64,000 nucleotides of DNA from Flavobacterium sp. 245 (lineage in GTDB: Bacteria > Bacteroidota > Bacteroidia > Flavobacteriales > Flavobacteriaceae): NCBI RefSeq assembly GCF_004362055.1, contig NZ_SNXB01000005.1, positions 124,001 through 188,000 of the forward strand, written 5' to 3'. The position numbers and the translations under genes were made by a program. The notes beneath the pieces were generated by a model, which worked only from the letters and a program-made list of their open reading frames with translations, did no database searches and was not told the DNA's origin. Shown piece by piece: positions 53,990-61,127 of this stretch (positions within the stretch are counted from its first letter, which is position 1; each line of letters begins with the position of its first letter).

Positions 53990-54271
53990 TTATTTATCGG
54001 AATAATGTCCCATTGCAGAAACGATAATAACAGTGACAATATCCTCTTCTACTCTATAAATTAATCGGTCTTTTTTATTAATTTTTCTTGACCAATAACC
54101 CTTATATTCATATTTCAATTCTTCTGGCTGTCCTTCCCCAGAAAAAGGATTCTCAGTTAATTCTAAAAGTATTTTTTCAATCTTTTTAATAGTAGCTTTA
54201 TTTCCTGACTTATAGTGATTTTTTAAATCCTTACGAGCAATATCTTCAAAGTCTACAAAATACTTCCCCAT
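53990..54271 (-). CDS. Txe/YoeB-family toxin
   Basis: 93-residue mRNA interferase that cuts at ribosomes when free. The fold is seen in FEDIARKDLKNHYKSGNKAT, LTENPFSGEGQPEELKYEY, GYWSRKINKKDRLIYRVEED and VSAMGHYSDK. The conserved Glu, Arg and C-terminal His expected in YoeB are present (E in GEGQPEELK region, R in the SRKINKKDRL region, H in GHYSDK). It overlaps the antitoxin gene by 19 bp and ends 5 bp before lpxK begins. Confidence 0.93.
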   Translation of the reverse strand: MGKYFVDFEDIARKDLKNHYKSGNKATIKKIEKILLELTENPFSGEGQPEELKYEYKGYWSRKINKKDRLIYRVEEDIVTVIIVSAMGHYSDK

Positions 54272-54498
54272 ATGTCTTCAGGATTTAATCTTGTTGTCTT
54301 TCCTTTTTTAATATTTTCTTCTGCTTTTTTAACTTTGGCAATAAATTCAGGACTATAAATAGTTTTTTCTTCATTGACTTGCCCGTACTCATCTGTTTCA
54401 ACAATTTCAATACCTTCAACACCCTTAAAAAAAGCTTCGAACATTTCCATAAATGCTTTTCCTGTTTTGGTGCGTTCGTTAATTTTTATTGTAGTCAT
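54253..54498 (-). CDS. Antitoxin partner of the YoeB-type toxin
   Basis: 81 residues. The N-terminal half is basic (MTTIKINERTKTGKAFMEMF) and the C-terminal half acidic then basic (VKKAEENIKKGKTTRLNPED), typical of a DNA-binding N-terminus and toxin-wrapping C-terminus. It precedes the toxin and overlaps it, the standard order. A 25-bp palindrome upstream is its likely operator. Confidence 0.85.
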   Translation of the reverse strand: MTTIKINERTKTGKAFMEMFEAFFKGVEGIEIVETDEYGQVNEEKTIYSPEFIAKVKKAEENIKKGKTTRLNPEDIWGSIL

Positions 54499-54517
54499 GA
54501 CTTCTTATTTAGAGTTA

Positions 54518-54525
54518 CAAATATA
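54518..54525 (-). promoter_or_regulatory. -7 box of the toxin-antitoxin operon
   Basis: The minus strand reads TATATTTG, 19 bp before the antitoxin ATG. Confidence 0.55.
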
Positions 54526-54539
54526 CAAAAATGGAAATA

Positions 54540-54564
54540 ATTGGTAATATAATGTATTACCAAT
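54540..54564. promoter_or_regulatory. 25-bp palindrome, probable antitoxin operator
   Basis: Perfect arms ATTGGTAATA and TATTACCAAT with a 5-bp centre. It starts 15 bp upstream of the -7 box, so it covers the -33 region, as expected for an autorepressor. Confidence 0.65.
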
Positions 54565-54686
54565 AGTAATAACTATAAAAACAATATTCTCTAAAATATT
54601 TTAAAGTTGACTCTGTAATTCGTTAATTTGTTTAAGGTTTCATTCAACAAGCAAATCGTAAAACCTAAAATTTGAAAAAACTAAAA

Positions 54687-55781
54687 ATGAAAATCAAAAA
54701 TATAATAACAGTCCTCGACGAAATGGCACCTTTGGCTTACGCCGAAGATTTTGACAACGTTGGGCTTTTAGTCGGAAATGCGGAAACAGAAAGTAGTGGA
54801 GTTTTAGTTTGTCATGATGCTTTAGAAAATGTTATTGACGAGGCAATTTCGAAAAACTGCAATTTGGTAGTTTGTTTTCATCCGATCTTATTTTCGGGAA
54901 TTAAAAAAATTACAGGTAAAAATTATGTTGAGCGAGCAATTTTAAAAGCCATTAAAAATGATATTGCAATTTATGCCGTTCATACTGCCTTAGATAATCA
55001 TTCGGCTGGCGTAAATAAAATATTTTGTGACGCTTTGGGTTTGACAAATACAAAAGTTTTGATCCCGAAACAGCATTTCATTCAAAAATTAGTTACTTAC
55101 ACTGTTCCAGAAAATGCTGAAAAAGTTCGTCAGGCTTTGTTTGATGCCGGAGCTGGAACTATTGGAAATTATGAAAATTGCAGTTTCAACTCCAACGGAA
55201 TTGGAACTTACAAAGGAAATTCTGAAAGCAATCCGGTTATTGGAGAACGTCACGAACTAACGGAAACTGAAGAAATAAAAATTGAAGTTACCTTTGAAAA
55301 ACATTTGCAGTCTCGAATTTTAAAAGCACTTTTTGCTAATCATATTTATGAAGAAGTAGCCTATGAAATTTACAATCTCGAAAATTCCCATCAAAATATT
55401 GGTTTAGGAATGATTGGCGAATTTGAATCCGAAATGGATGAAAAAGACTTTTTAAATTTCGTAAAAGACAAAATGATTGCTGACGGAATTCGCCATTCGG
55501 TTTTTTTAGGAAAAAAAATAAAAAAAGTAGCCGTATTGGGAGGCTCGGGAAGTTTTGCCATAAAAAATGCAATTCAGGCTGGAGCCGATGCGTTTTTGAC
55601 CGCCGATTTAAAATATCATCAATTTTATGAGGCCGAAAACAAGCTTCTTTTAGCAGATATTGGTCATTTTGAGAGCGAACGCTATACAAAAAACTATATT
55701 GTTGATTATCTTCGAAAAAAAATCCTTAATTTTGCAATCATTTTATCAGAAGAAAATACAAATCCAGTTAAGTACTTATAG
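54687..55781 (+). CDS. Nif3-like dinuclear metal centre protein
   Basis: 364 residues from ATG 54687. The Nif3/GTP cyclohydrolase I type 2 family is recognised by PLAYAEDFDNVGLLVGN, VVCFHPILFSG (metal His), AIYAVHTALDNH (metal His) and the C-terminal AVLGGSGSFAIKNAIQAGAD and LADIGHFESE (metal ligands). A PII-like insert lies in the middle (VTYTVPENAEKVRQALFDAG). Members form hexamers; the substrate is uncertain. It is followed after 3 bp by the coiled-coil gene. Confidence 0.92.
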   Translation: MKIKNIITVLDEMAPLAYAEDFDNVGLLVGNAETESSGVLVCHDALENVIDEAISKNCNLVVCFHPILFSGIKKITGKNYVERAILKAIKNDIAIYAVHTALDNHSAGVNKIFCDALGLTNTKVLIPKQHFIQKLVTYTVPENAEKVRQALFDAGAGTIGNYENCSFNSNGIGTYKGNSESNPVIGERHELTETEEIKIEVTFEKHLQSRILKALFANHIYEEVAYEIYNLENSHQNIGLGMIGEFESEMDEKDFLNFVKDKMIADGIRHSVFLGKKIKKVAVLGGSGSFAIKNAIQAGADAFLTADLKYHQFYEAENKLLLADIGHFESERYTKNYIVDYLRKKILNFAIILSEENTNPVKYL

Positions 55782-55784
55782 AAT

Positions 55785-56564
55785 ATGGCGAATACGAAAG
55801 AATTAAGTGTTGAGGACAAGTTAAGAGCAATATACGATTTACAGCTTATTGACTCTAGAATTGACGAAATCAGAAACGTTAGAGGAGAACTTCCTTTAGA
55901 GGTTGAAGATTTAGAAGATGAAGTTGCAGGTTTGAGCACTCGTTCAGAGAAACTGAAAAGTGAACTTGAAGTGATTGAAGAGCAAATCAAAGCAAAGAAA
56001 AATGCTATTGAGGAGCACAAAGAGGTTATCAAAAAATACACTAAACAACAAGAATCAGTTCGTAATAACAGAGAATTTAATTCTTTGACTAAAGAGGTTG
56101 AATTTCAAGAATTAGAAATTCAATTGGCTGAAAAGCAAATCAAAGAAATGAAATCTTCTATCGAACATAAAAAAGAAGTTATTTCTAATTTAAAAGAAAA
56201 ACTTGATGCAAAAAGCTCACATTTAAAACATAAAAAATCTGAACTTGATGCAATTATGGCTGAAACTCAAAAAGAAGAGATCTTCTTGACTGAGAAATCA
56301 GCAGAGTATGCTGGACAAATCGAAGACAGATTGTTAGCAGCTTACAATAGAATCAGAAGTAGTGTTCGTAACGGATTAGCAGTAGTTTCTATCGAAAGAG
56401 GAGCTTCAGCAGGATCTTTCTTCACTATTCCACCACAAACGCAAGTTGAGATTGCTTCAAGAAAGAAAATCATTACTGATGAGCACTCTGGAAGAATTTT
56501 AGTTGATACTCAATTAGCTGAAGAAGAAAAAGAAAAAATGGAACAATTGTTCTCTAAAATCTAA
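55785..56564 (+). CDS. Coiled-coil protein with a degenerate zinc ribbon
   Basis: 259 residues. Residues about 25-180 form a long antiparallel coiled coil (EVEDLEDEVAGLSTRSEKLK onward). The C-terminal domain corresponds to the C4 zinc ribbon of CT398-like proteins (GSFFTIPPQTQVEIASRKKI, DEHSGRILVD), but the protein contains no cysteine, so it cannot bind zinc through Cys. The partner is usually Nif3, which is directly upstream here. The relationship suggests they act together (inference). A terminator follows. Confidence 0.9.
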   Translation: MANTKELSVEDKLRAIYDLQLIDSRIDEIRNVRGELPLEVEDLEDEVAGLSTRSEKLKSELEVIEEQIKAKKNAIEEHKEVIKKYTKQQESVRNNREFNSLTKEVEFQELEIQLAEKQIKEMKSSIEHKKEVISNLKEKLDAKSSHLKHKKSELDAIMAETQKEEIFLTEKSAEYAGQIEDRLLAAYNRIRSSVRNGLAVVSIERGASAGSFFTIPPQTQVEIASRKKIITDEHSGRILVDTQLAEEEKEKMEQLFSKI

Positions 56565-56568
56565 ATAC

Positions 56569-56599
56569 AAGTCCCGATTTAATCGGGACTTTTTTTTTG
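56569..56599 (+). terminator. Terminator of the Nif3-coiled-coil operon
   Basis: AAGTCCCGA with TCGGGACTT, followed by nine T, 4 bp after the stop codon. Confidence 0.88.
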
Positions 56600-56613
56600 C
56601 TTATTAGTTTTTT

Positions 56614-56696
56614 GCCACAGATTAAAAAGATTAACACATATAGAAAGTCACTCAAGCTTTGAGATAAAATCTTTTTTAAATCTTTTAATCTGTGGC
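56614..56696. repeat. Family A-like inverted repeat, copy 5 (CACAGATT variant)
   Basis: It begins GCCACAGATTAAAAAGATTA and ends TTTTAATCTGTGGC. The outer CAC/GTG frame matches copies 1-4, but the words have changed on both arms together. The last four bases overlap the predicted start of the hydrolase. Confidence 0.8.
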
Positions 56697-57618
56697 AAAA
56701 CTTTTTTTAGCGAGTTTATCATTCATTTTTTTACCTTTAAAAAAAAATTACGTTTTGGGAATTAAAAAAGGAATTCGTTTTATTACATTAAAATCTGTGG
56801 GCACTTATATTAACTTTTTGAGTTACGTTCGTCCGCAAAAAGCTGTTGAACTTTCGTACGCACTTTTTAGCCAGCCAAGAATTGGCAGACTGCAAAAAGA
56901 AACACTCCCAAAAATTTTAAAAAATACAGAAACTGAAATCTTTCACCATAATGAACATCATTTTCAGACTTATGTCTGGAAAGGAAATGAAACCAAAATC
57001 CTGCTTGTTCACGGTTGGGAAAGCAATGCTGCACGCTGGAAAAAAACCTTGCCACATCTTCAAAAATCTGGAAGTACAATTATTGCTATTGACGCTCCCG
57101 CGCACGGACAAAGCAGTGGTAAAGAGTTCAATGTGCCGCTTTATGCAGAATTCATCAATAAGGCTGTTGAAAAATATCAGCCAGAAATTATTATTGGGCA
57201 TTCTATCGGAGGCGCGGCTTGTGTATATCATCAATATTTATTCCCGAATACCAGCATTAACAAAATGGTGATCTTAGGCGCTCCTTCAGAATTAAAAACT
57301 TTGATTGACAATTATGTTTCCATGCTGAGTTTAAATACCAAAATGTTTTCGCTTTTAGAAAGTAAATTTATGGATCGTTTCAACTTTAAACTGGAAGATT
57401 TTTCAGGACAGAAATTTGCATCCCAATTTAATGTTCAGGGCTTAATTGCACACGATACTTCAGATAAAATTGTGGCTTTTGAAGAAGGCAAAAAAATAGC
57501 CAGTAATTGGAAAAATAGTCAGTTTATTGAAACTAAAGGTTTAGGCCACGGAATGCATGATGATGAATTGTATAATAAGGTGATTGAGTTTCTTTTTTCT
57601 TCTGAAGGTTCAAAGTAG
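56692..57618 (+). CDS. Alpha/beta hydrolase
   Basis: 308 residues. The hydrolase core is LLVHGWESNAARWKKTLPHL (oxyanion region), IIAIDAPAHGQSSG, IIIGHSIGGAACVYHQY (Ser nucleophile in GHSIGG), IAHDTSDKIVAF (Asp) and GLGHGMHDDE (His). The substrate is unknown. The only candidate start giving the full N-terminus is GTG at 56692, inside repeat copy 5. A later TTG near residue 22 is an alternative, so the true start is uncertain by about 60 bp. Confidence 0.85.
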   Translation: MAKLFLASLSFIFLPLKKNYVLGIKKGIRFITLKSVGTYINFLSYVRPQKAVELSYALFSQPRIGRLQKETLPKILKNTETEIFHHNEHHFQTYVWKGNETKILLVHGWESNAARWKKTLPHLQKSGSTIIAIDAPAHGQSSGKEFNVPLYAEFINKAVEKYQPEIIIGHSIGGAACVYHQYLFPNTSINKMVILGAPSELKTLIDNYVSMLSLNTKMFSLLESKFMDRFNFKLEDFSGQKFASQFNVQGLIAHDTSDKIVAFEEGKKIASNWKNSQFIETKGLGHGMHDDELYNKVIEFLFSSEGSK

Positions 57619-57661
57619 CAAAGGTTCAAAGAGGCAAAGGTTTTCTTTATTGTAACCCATT

Positions 57662-57768
57662 TTTGTCATTCCTTCCGAGGAACGAGGAATCTCCGCGAGA
57701 AACTCCGTTCCTAAAATCGCCAATCTTTATCGAGTCACTTGCGGAGATTCCTCGTTCGGAATGACAAA
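57662..57768. repeat. Family I inverted repeat (GTCATTCC type), full copy
   Basis: The left arm 57662-57696 and right arm 57741-57768 are inverted copies over about 28 bp (GTCATTCC, CGAGGAATCTCCGC). A solo palindrome with the same end words lies at 60158-60179. Confidence 0.85.
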
Positions 57769-57782
57769 CTTTACGCGAAAAT

Positions 57783-57838
57783 CTAAAATTCTAGTAATCT
57801 AATAAGTCTAACAATCTAAGAAGTCTAAGTTGTCTAAA
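57783..57838. repeat. Family D word array (TCTAA type)
   Basis: About seven TCTAA words 8-9 bp apart in direct orientation, ending at the ArsR stop codon. It is unlike families A-C in having no inverted half. Confidence 0.65.
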
Positions 57839-58514
57839 CAACAATTTTAAAATACTTCAACAATTCCTTCTCTCCTTTTCCAGTAACAATTATGGCTCTG
57901 GAATTTTCGGTTTTCCTGAGCCAGTCTTCTTTTATCATTTTATTAAAAAGCAAAGTTCCGACTGAACCAGCAATGTGGTTTCTTCTTTCACTCCAATCCA
58001 GGCAAGGTTTTAAAAATATTCGTTTTTGTTTTTGCGCTTCTTCTAAATTAATTCCAAAATCCGAAAACCACTTTTCTCCTTCGTTGCTAATTTCAAAAGC
58101 GTTGTTTTTTTCTACAATTATCATTTGTTCCAATAAACTATCCGTTAAAGCAACACCAATCTTTCCAGCTAAATGATCATAACAAGTTCGGCAGAATTTT
58201 ATTGGAGGATATTTTTCGGATTTATTTTTTGAAGGAACTTCTGGTTTCGGAATCAATCTTGCCATTGCTTCAAGCGCGTATGCGACTTCTTTATTCGAAA
58301 ATCTATAATATTTATGACGGCCTTGTTTTTCTACACAAAGCAAATCGGCATCTAGCAGTTTTCCTAAATGCATGCTTATATTTTGTGGAGAAGTATTTAC
58401 AGAAACCGCCAATTCTGTAGCTGTAAAAGCTCTACCGTCCATTAAAGTCCATAGAATTGAGGCGCGTGTTGGATCGCCAATTAATGATGCTGTTTTTATA
58501 AATTGATCTTCCAT
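57834..58514 (-). CDS. ArsR-family transcriptional regulator with a long C-terminal domain
   Basis: 226 residues, about twice a minimal ArsR. Residues 1-95 are the winged helix (SLIGDPTRASILWTLMDGRA, NTSPQNISMHLGKLLDADLL, EKQGRHKYYRFS). The C-terminal 130 residues include FCRTCYDHLAGKIGVALTDS and a second helical region ending ELLKYFKIVV, as in ArsR regulators of small-molecule genes. The gene is divergent from the P450-monooxygenase pair, with 75 bp between the ATGs, and probably represses it. It might respond to an organic ligand or to metal at the Cys pair. Confidence 0.88.
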   Translation of the reverse strand: MEDQFIKTASLIGDPTRASILWTLMDGRAFTATELAVSVNTSPQNISMHLGKLLDADLLCVEKQGRHKYYRFSNKEVAYALEAMARLIPKPEVPSKNKSEKYPPIKFCRTCYDHLAGKIGVALTDSLLEQMIIVEKNNAFEISNEGEKWFSDFGINLEEAQKQKRIFLKPCLDWSERRNHIAGSVGTLLFNKMIKEDWLRKTENSRAIIVTGKGEKELLKYFKIVV

Positions 58515-58557
58515 TTTAGCTATTCATAGTTAAGTGCAGAATGAACTATTGCTTTGT

Positions 58558-58573
58558 AAAGTTAAATAACTTT
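58558..58573. promoter_or_regulatory. Palindrome in the ArsR/P450 divergent promoter
   Basis: AAAGTT, 4 bp, AACTTT. Imperfect symmetry extends outward (TTTGT on the left, GTCAAA on the right), matching the size of typical ArsR operators. It overlaps the P450 -7 box. Confidence 0.6.
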
Positions 58574-58574
58574 G
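58567..58574 (+). promoter_or_regulatory. -7 box for the P450 gene
   Basis: TAACTTTG. Its position rules out the TTG at 58572 as a start and supports the ATG at 58590. Confidence 0.55.
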
Positions 58575-58589
58575 TCAAAAACATTCTAC

Positions 58590-59741
58590 ATGTATTCGAC
58601 TTTATTCCTTCAATCTGACGTTACTGATCCATATTTTATATATAAAAACATATTACAAAACAATCCGGTCTATTGGGATGAAACGAATAAAATATGGGCT
58701 ATATATTCTTATGACGATTGCGTTTCTATTTTGAAAAATCGAAAAGCTTATATTCCGGTTGTAAATGCAAAAAACGAACAGAAACTTAATAAAAAAGCTT
58801 TAGGAATTTTAAATAATCTGACACGATTATCAAACGGAATGCAGCATGAAGTTTCAAAAGAAATTGCAATGTTATTATTTTCTAAAATGAAATCAGTCGA
58901 TATCAATTCGATTATTTCTCAAATAATAAAAAGTAATTTAGTAGAAAACAAAGTAGACTGGGTAAATTCGGTTTGCAAAAAATTGCCTGTTTTGGTTGTT
59001 TTGAAAAGTTTTGGTTTTGAAGAAAAGGATTGTGAATTTATTTCAAATCAAATTGAATATTTGGTTAAAATTATGCTTCCGCAGAAAACAGAAGCGCAAG
59101 TCGAATCTATAAATGAAATTTCGTCAGCAATTTTTTCGATTGTAGAAAAACAGCTTTCTTCATTAGATTTTCACGAATCTTTATCAGCCAAAATTTCGGA
59201 ATCCAATTCTCTTTCGTCTGACGAAATTAAAACAATAAGTATTAGTAATTTAATCGGATTATTTATTCAGAGTTATGATGCTGGAAGAGGGATTTTGAGT
59301 AATTCGTTATTACAAATTCTGAATAATAAAACTTTTTACAGCAAAATAGAAATTGAAAAATCAGTTGTTGAAACTTTACGTTTTGATCCTCCAATTCATA
59401 ACACCAGACGAATTGCGACTGAAGATTTTTACATCGGCGAAAGCCTTATTAAAAAAAATGATCCGATTTTAATTGTACTTGCATCGGCAAATCTTGATTC
59501 TAAAAAATTTGAAAATCCAATTAACTTTGATATTGAAAGAAGCAACAATAATGAAAATCTAACTTTCGGAATTGGTGGCCATATGTGCTTGGCGAAATAT
59601 TTCTCGATTCAGTTAGCCACTGACGCTTTATGGTTTTTATTTGACAACTATAAAACGATACAACTTTTAGAAAATAATATTCAATACGAACCAATGATCA
59701 ATGCCAGATTACCAAAAACGATCTGGCTTTCATTACAATAA
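58590..59741 (+). CDS. Cytochrome P450
   Basis: 383 residues, soluble bacterial type. The K-helix ExxR (VVETLRFDPPIHNTRR) and heme loop FGIGGHMCLAKYF with ligand C333 are present. In the I helix, where most P450s have a Thr after an acid, the sequence is FIQSYDAGRGILSN; the Thr appears replaced. Oxygen activation may thus differ. No ferredoxin is adjacent. The substrate is unknown. It is 7 bp upstream of a small monooxygenase gene. Confidence 0.93.
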   Translation: MYSTLFLQSDVTDPYFIYKNILQNNPVYWDETNKIWAIYSYDDCVSILKNRKAYIPVVNAKNEQKLNKKALGILNNLTRLSNGMQHEVSKEIAMLLFSKMKSVDINSIISQIIKSNLVENKVDWVNSVCKKLPVLVVLKSFGFEEKDCEFISNQIEYLVKIMLPQKTEAQVESINEISSAIFSIVEKQLSSLDFHESLSAKISESNSLSSDEIKTISISNLIGLFIQSYDAGRGILSNSLLQILNNKTFYSKIEIEKSVVETLRFDPPIHNTRRIATEDFYIGESLIKKNDPILIVLASANLDSKKFENPINFDIERSNNNENLTFGIGGHMCLAKYFSIQLATDALWFLFDNYKTIQLLENNIQYEPMINARLPKTIWLSLQ

Positions 59742-59748
59742 AAAAAAT

Positions 59749-60093
59749 ATGATAGCTGTAATTTTTGAAGTTATTCCGAACGAAGGAAAAAAAGGAGAAT
59801 ATCTGGATATTGCTGCGAGTTTGCGTCCAGAATTAGATCACATTGAAGGTTTTATTTCAATAGAACGCTTTCAGAGTTTTAGCAATCCCGAAAAAGTTTT
59901 GTCTTTGTCTTTTTGGAGAGATGAAGAAAGTATTCAACAATGGCGAAATCTTGAAATGCATCGTCATGCACAAGCAAAAGGACGAAATGAAGTTTTTAAA
60001 GATTATCATTTGAGAATTGCAACTGTCGTTCGCGATTACGGAATGTTTGATCGGAAAGAAACGCCTGAGGATAGTTCTGAATTTCATTCTTAA
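59749..60093 (+). CDS. Antibiotic biosynthesis monooxygenase (ABM) domain protein
   Basis: 114 residues from ATG 59749. The dimeric ABM fold is recognised by MIAVIFEVIPNEGKKGEYLD, GFISIERFQSFSNPEKVLSL and SFWRDEESIQQWRNLEMHRH. Such proteins are heme-degrading or quinone monooxygenases or non-catalytic. It is the second gene of the P450 operon, just 7 bp downstream, so it may process the same compound. Confidence 0.9.
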   Translation: MIAVIFEVIPNEGKKGEYLDIAASLRPELDHIEGFISIERFQSFSNPEKVLSLSFWRDEESIQQWRNLEMHRHAQAKGRNEVFKDYHLRIATVVRDYGMFDRKETPEDSSEFHS

Positions 60094-60233
60094 AAGAGGT
60101 TCTAAGATTCTAAGTTGCTAAGGTTCTAAGGTTTTTTCAATTGTCCAAACCCCGTTTTGTCATTCCGAGGAATGACAAGATTGCGGAAAATCTAAGAAGT
60201 CTAAAATCTAAAAATCTAAGAAGTCTAAATTTT
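60092..60233. repeat. Family D words flanking a solo family I palindrome
   Basis: TTCTAAG words (60095-60132) and TCTAA words (60189-60228), in direct orientation, flank the hairpin TTGTCATTCCGAGGAATGACAA at 60158-60179 (11-bp perfect arms). No gene is visible in the gap. Confidence 0.75.
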
Positions 60234-60236
60234 GCT

Positions 60237-60244
60237 TACTTTTG
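60237..60244 (+). promoter_or_regulatory. -7 box for the rluF-like gene, possibly leaderless
   Basis: TACTTTTG ends only 4 bp before the ATG at 60249. Transcription would begin at or beside the start codon. Confidence 0.6.
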
Positions 60245-60248
60245 CAGT

Positions 60249-61073
60249 ATGGAAGAAAATTTAAAACGTCTGAATAAATTTATTGGAGAAACCGGCTATT
60301 GTTCTCGTCGTGAGGCTGATAAATTAATTGAAGAAGGACGCGTAACTATAAATGGCGCTGTGCCGGAAATGGGAACTAAAGTTTCGCCAGATGATGAAGT
60401 ACGCATAGACGGAAAATTGATCGTGGAGAAACACGAAAAGCTGGTGTATTTGGCTTTCAACAAACCTGTTGGAATTGAATGCACAACAAATCTTGAAGTT
60501 CGAAATAATATTGTGGATTATATTAATTACCCGAAACGTATTTTTCCGATTGGAAGATTGGATAAAGCCAGTGAAGGATTGATTTTTATGACCAATGACG
60601 GTGATATTGTAAACAAGATTCTGCGCGCCAGAAACAATCATGAAAAAGAATATACGGTAACCGTAAACAGACCAATTACAGATCGTTTTATAGAAAGAAT
60701 GGGAAATGGAGTTCCGATCTTGGACACAGTAACCCGAAAATGCAAGGTTGAGCAAATCAGCAAGTACACTTTTAAAATTATATTGACACAAGGTTTGAAC
60801 CGTCAGATTCGTAGAATGACGGAATATTTGGGTTATGACGTTACGGCTTTGAAACGTATCCGAATTATTAATATTTCTTTGGATGTTCCGGTTGGTCGTT
60901 ATCGCGATTTGACTGATGATGAAATCAAAGAATTAAATCAGTTAATTGAACCATCGAGCAAAACAGAAGAAGCAAGTTTGCCAAAGGTTGAAAGTCCAAA
61001 ACCAGCTTCAAATAGAAGAACAACTTTTATTTCGAAACACGATCCTCGATTTAAGAAAAGAGGAGATAATTAA
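60249..61073 (+). CDS. rluF: RluF-like 23S rRNA pseudouridine synthase
   Basis: 274 residues, RsuA family. The N-terminal S4 domain ([20 protein letters not shown]) precedes the catalytic domain with Asp in [13 protein letters not shown], then [18 protein letters not shown], typical of RluF. It converts uridine to pseudouridine in 23S rRNA, by analogy at position 2604. The basic C-terminus ([20 protein letters not shown]) may aid RNA binding. The start at 60249 is required to keep the S4 domain. Confidence 0.93.
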   Translation: MEENLKRLNKFIGETGYCSRREADKLIEEGRVTINGAVPEMGTKVSPDDEVRIDGKLIVEKHEKLVYLAFNKPVGIECTTNLEVRNNIVDYINYPKRIFPIGRLDKASEGLIFMTNDGDIVNKILRARNNHEKEYTVTVNRPITDRFIERMGNGVPILDTVTRKCKVEQISKYTFKIILTQGLNRQIRRMTEYLGYDVTALKRIRIINISLDVPVGRYRDLTDDEIKELNQLIEPSSKTEEASLPKVESPKPASNRRTTFISKHDPRFKKRGDN

Positions 61074-61085
61074 ATGAATTCATAT

Positions 61086-61124
61086 AAAAAGGTCCGAACT
61101 GTTTTGCAGTTCGGACCTTTTTAA
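61086..61124. terminator. Bidirectional terminator between rluF and the DUF4173 gene
   Basis: A 16-bp perfect stem AAAAAGGTCCGAACTG with CAGTTCGGACCTTTTT and a 5-nt loop. Confidence 0.92.
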
Positions 61125-61127
61125 TTT

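Noticed and set aside
60141..60248. Upstream in-frame extension of the rluF-like gene
   Set aside because: It runs through repeat families D and I and lies ahead of the promoter box.
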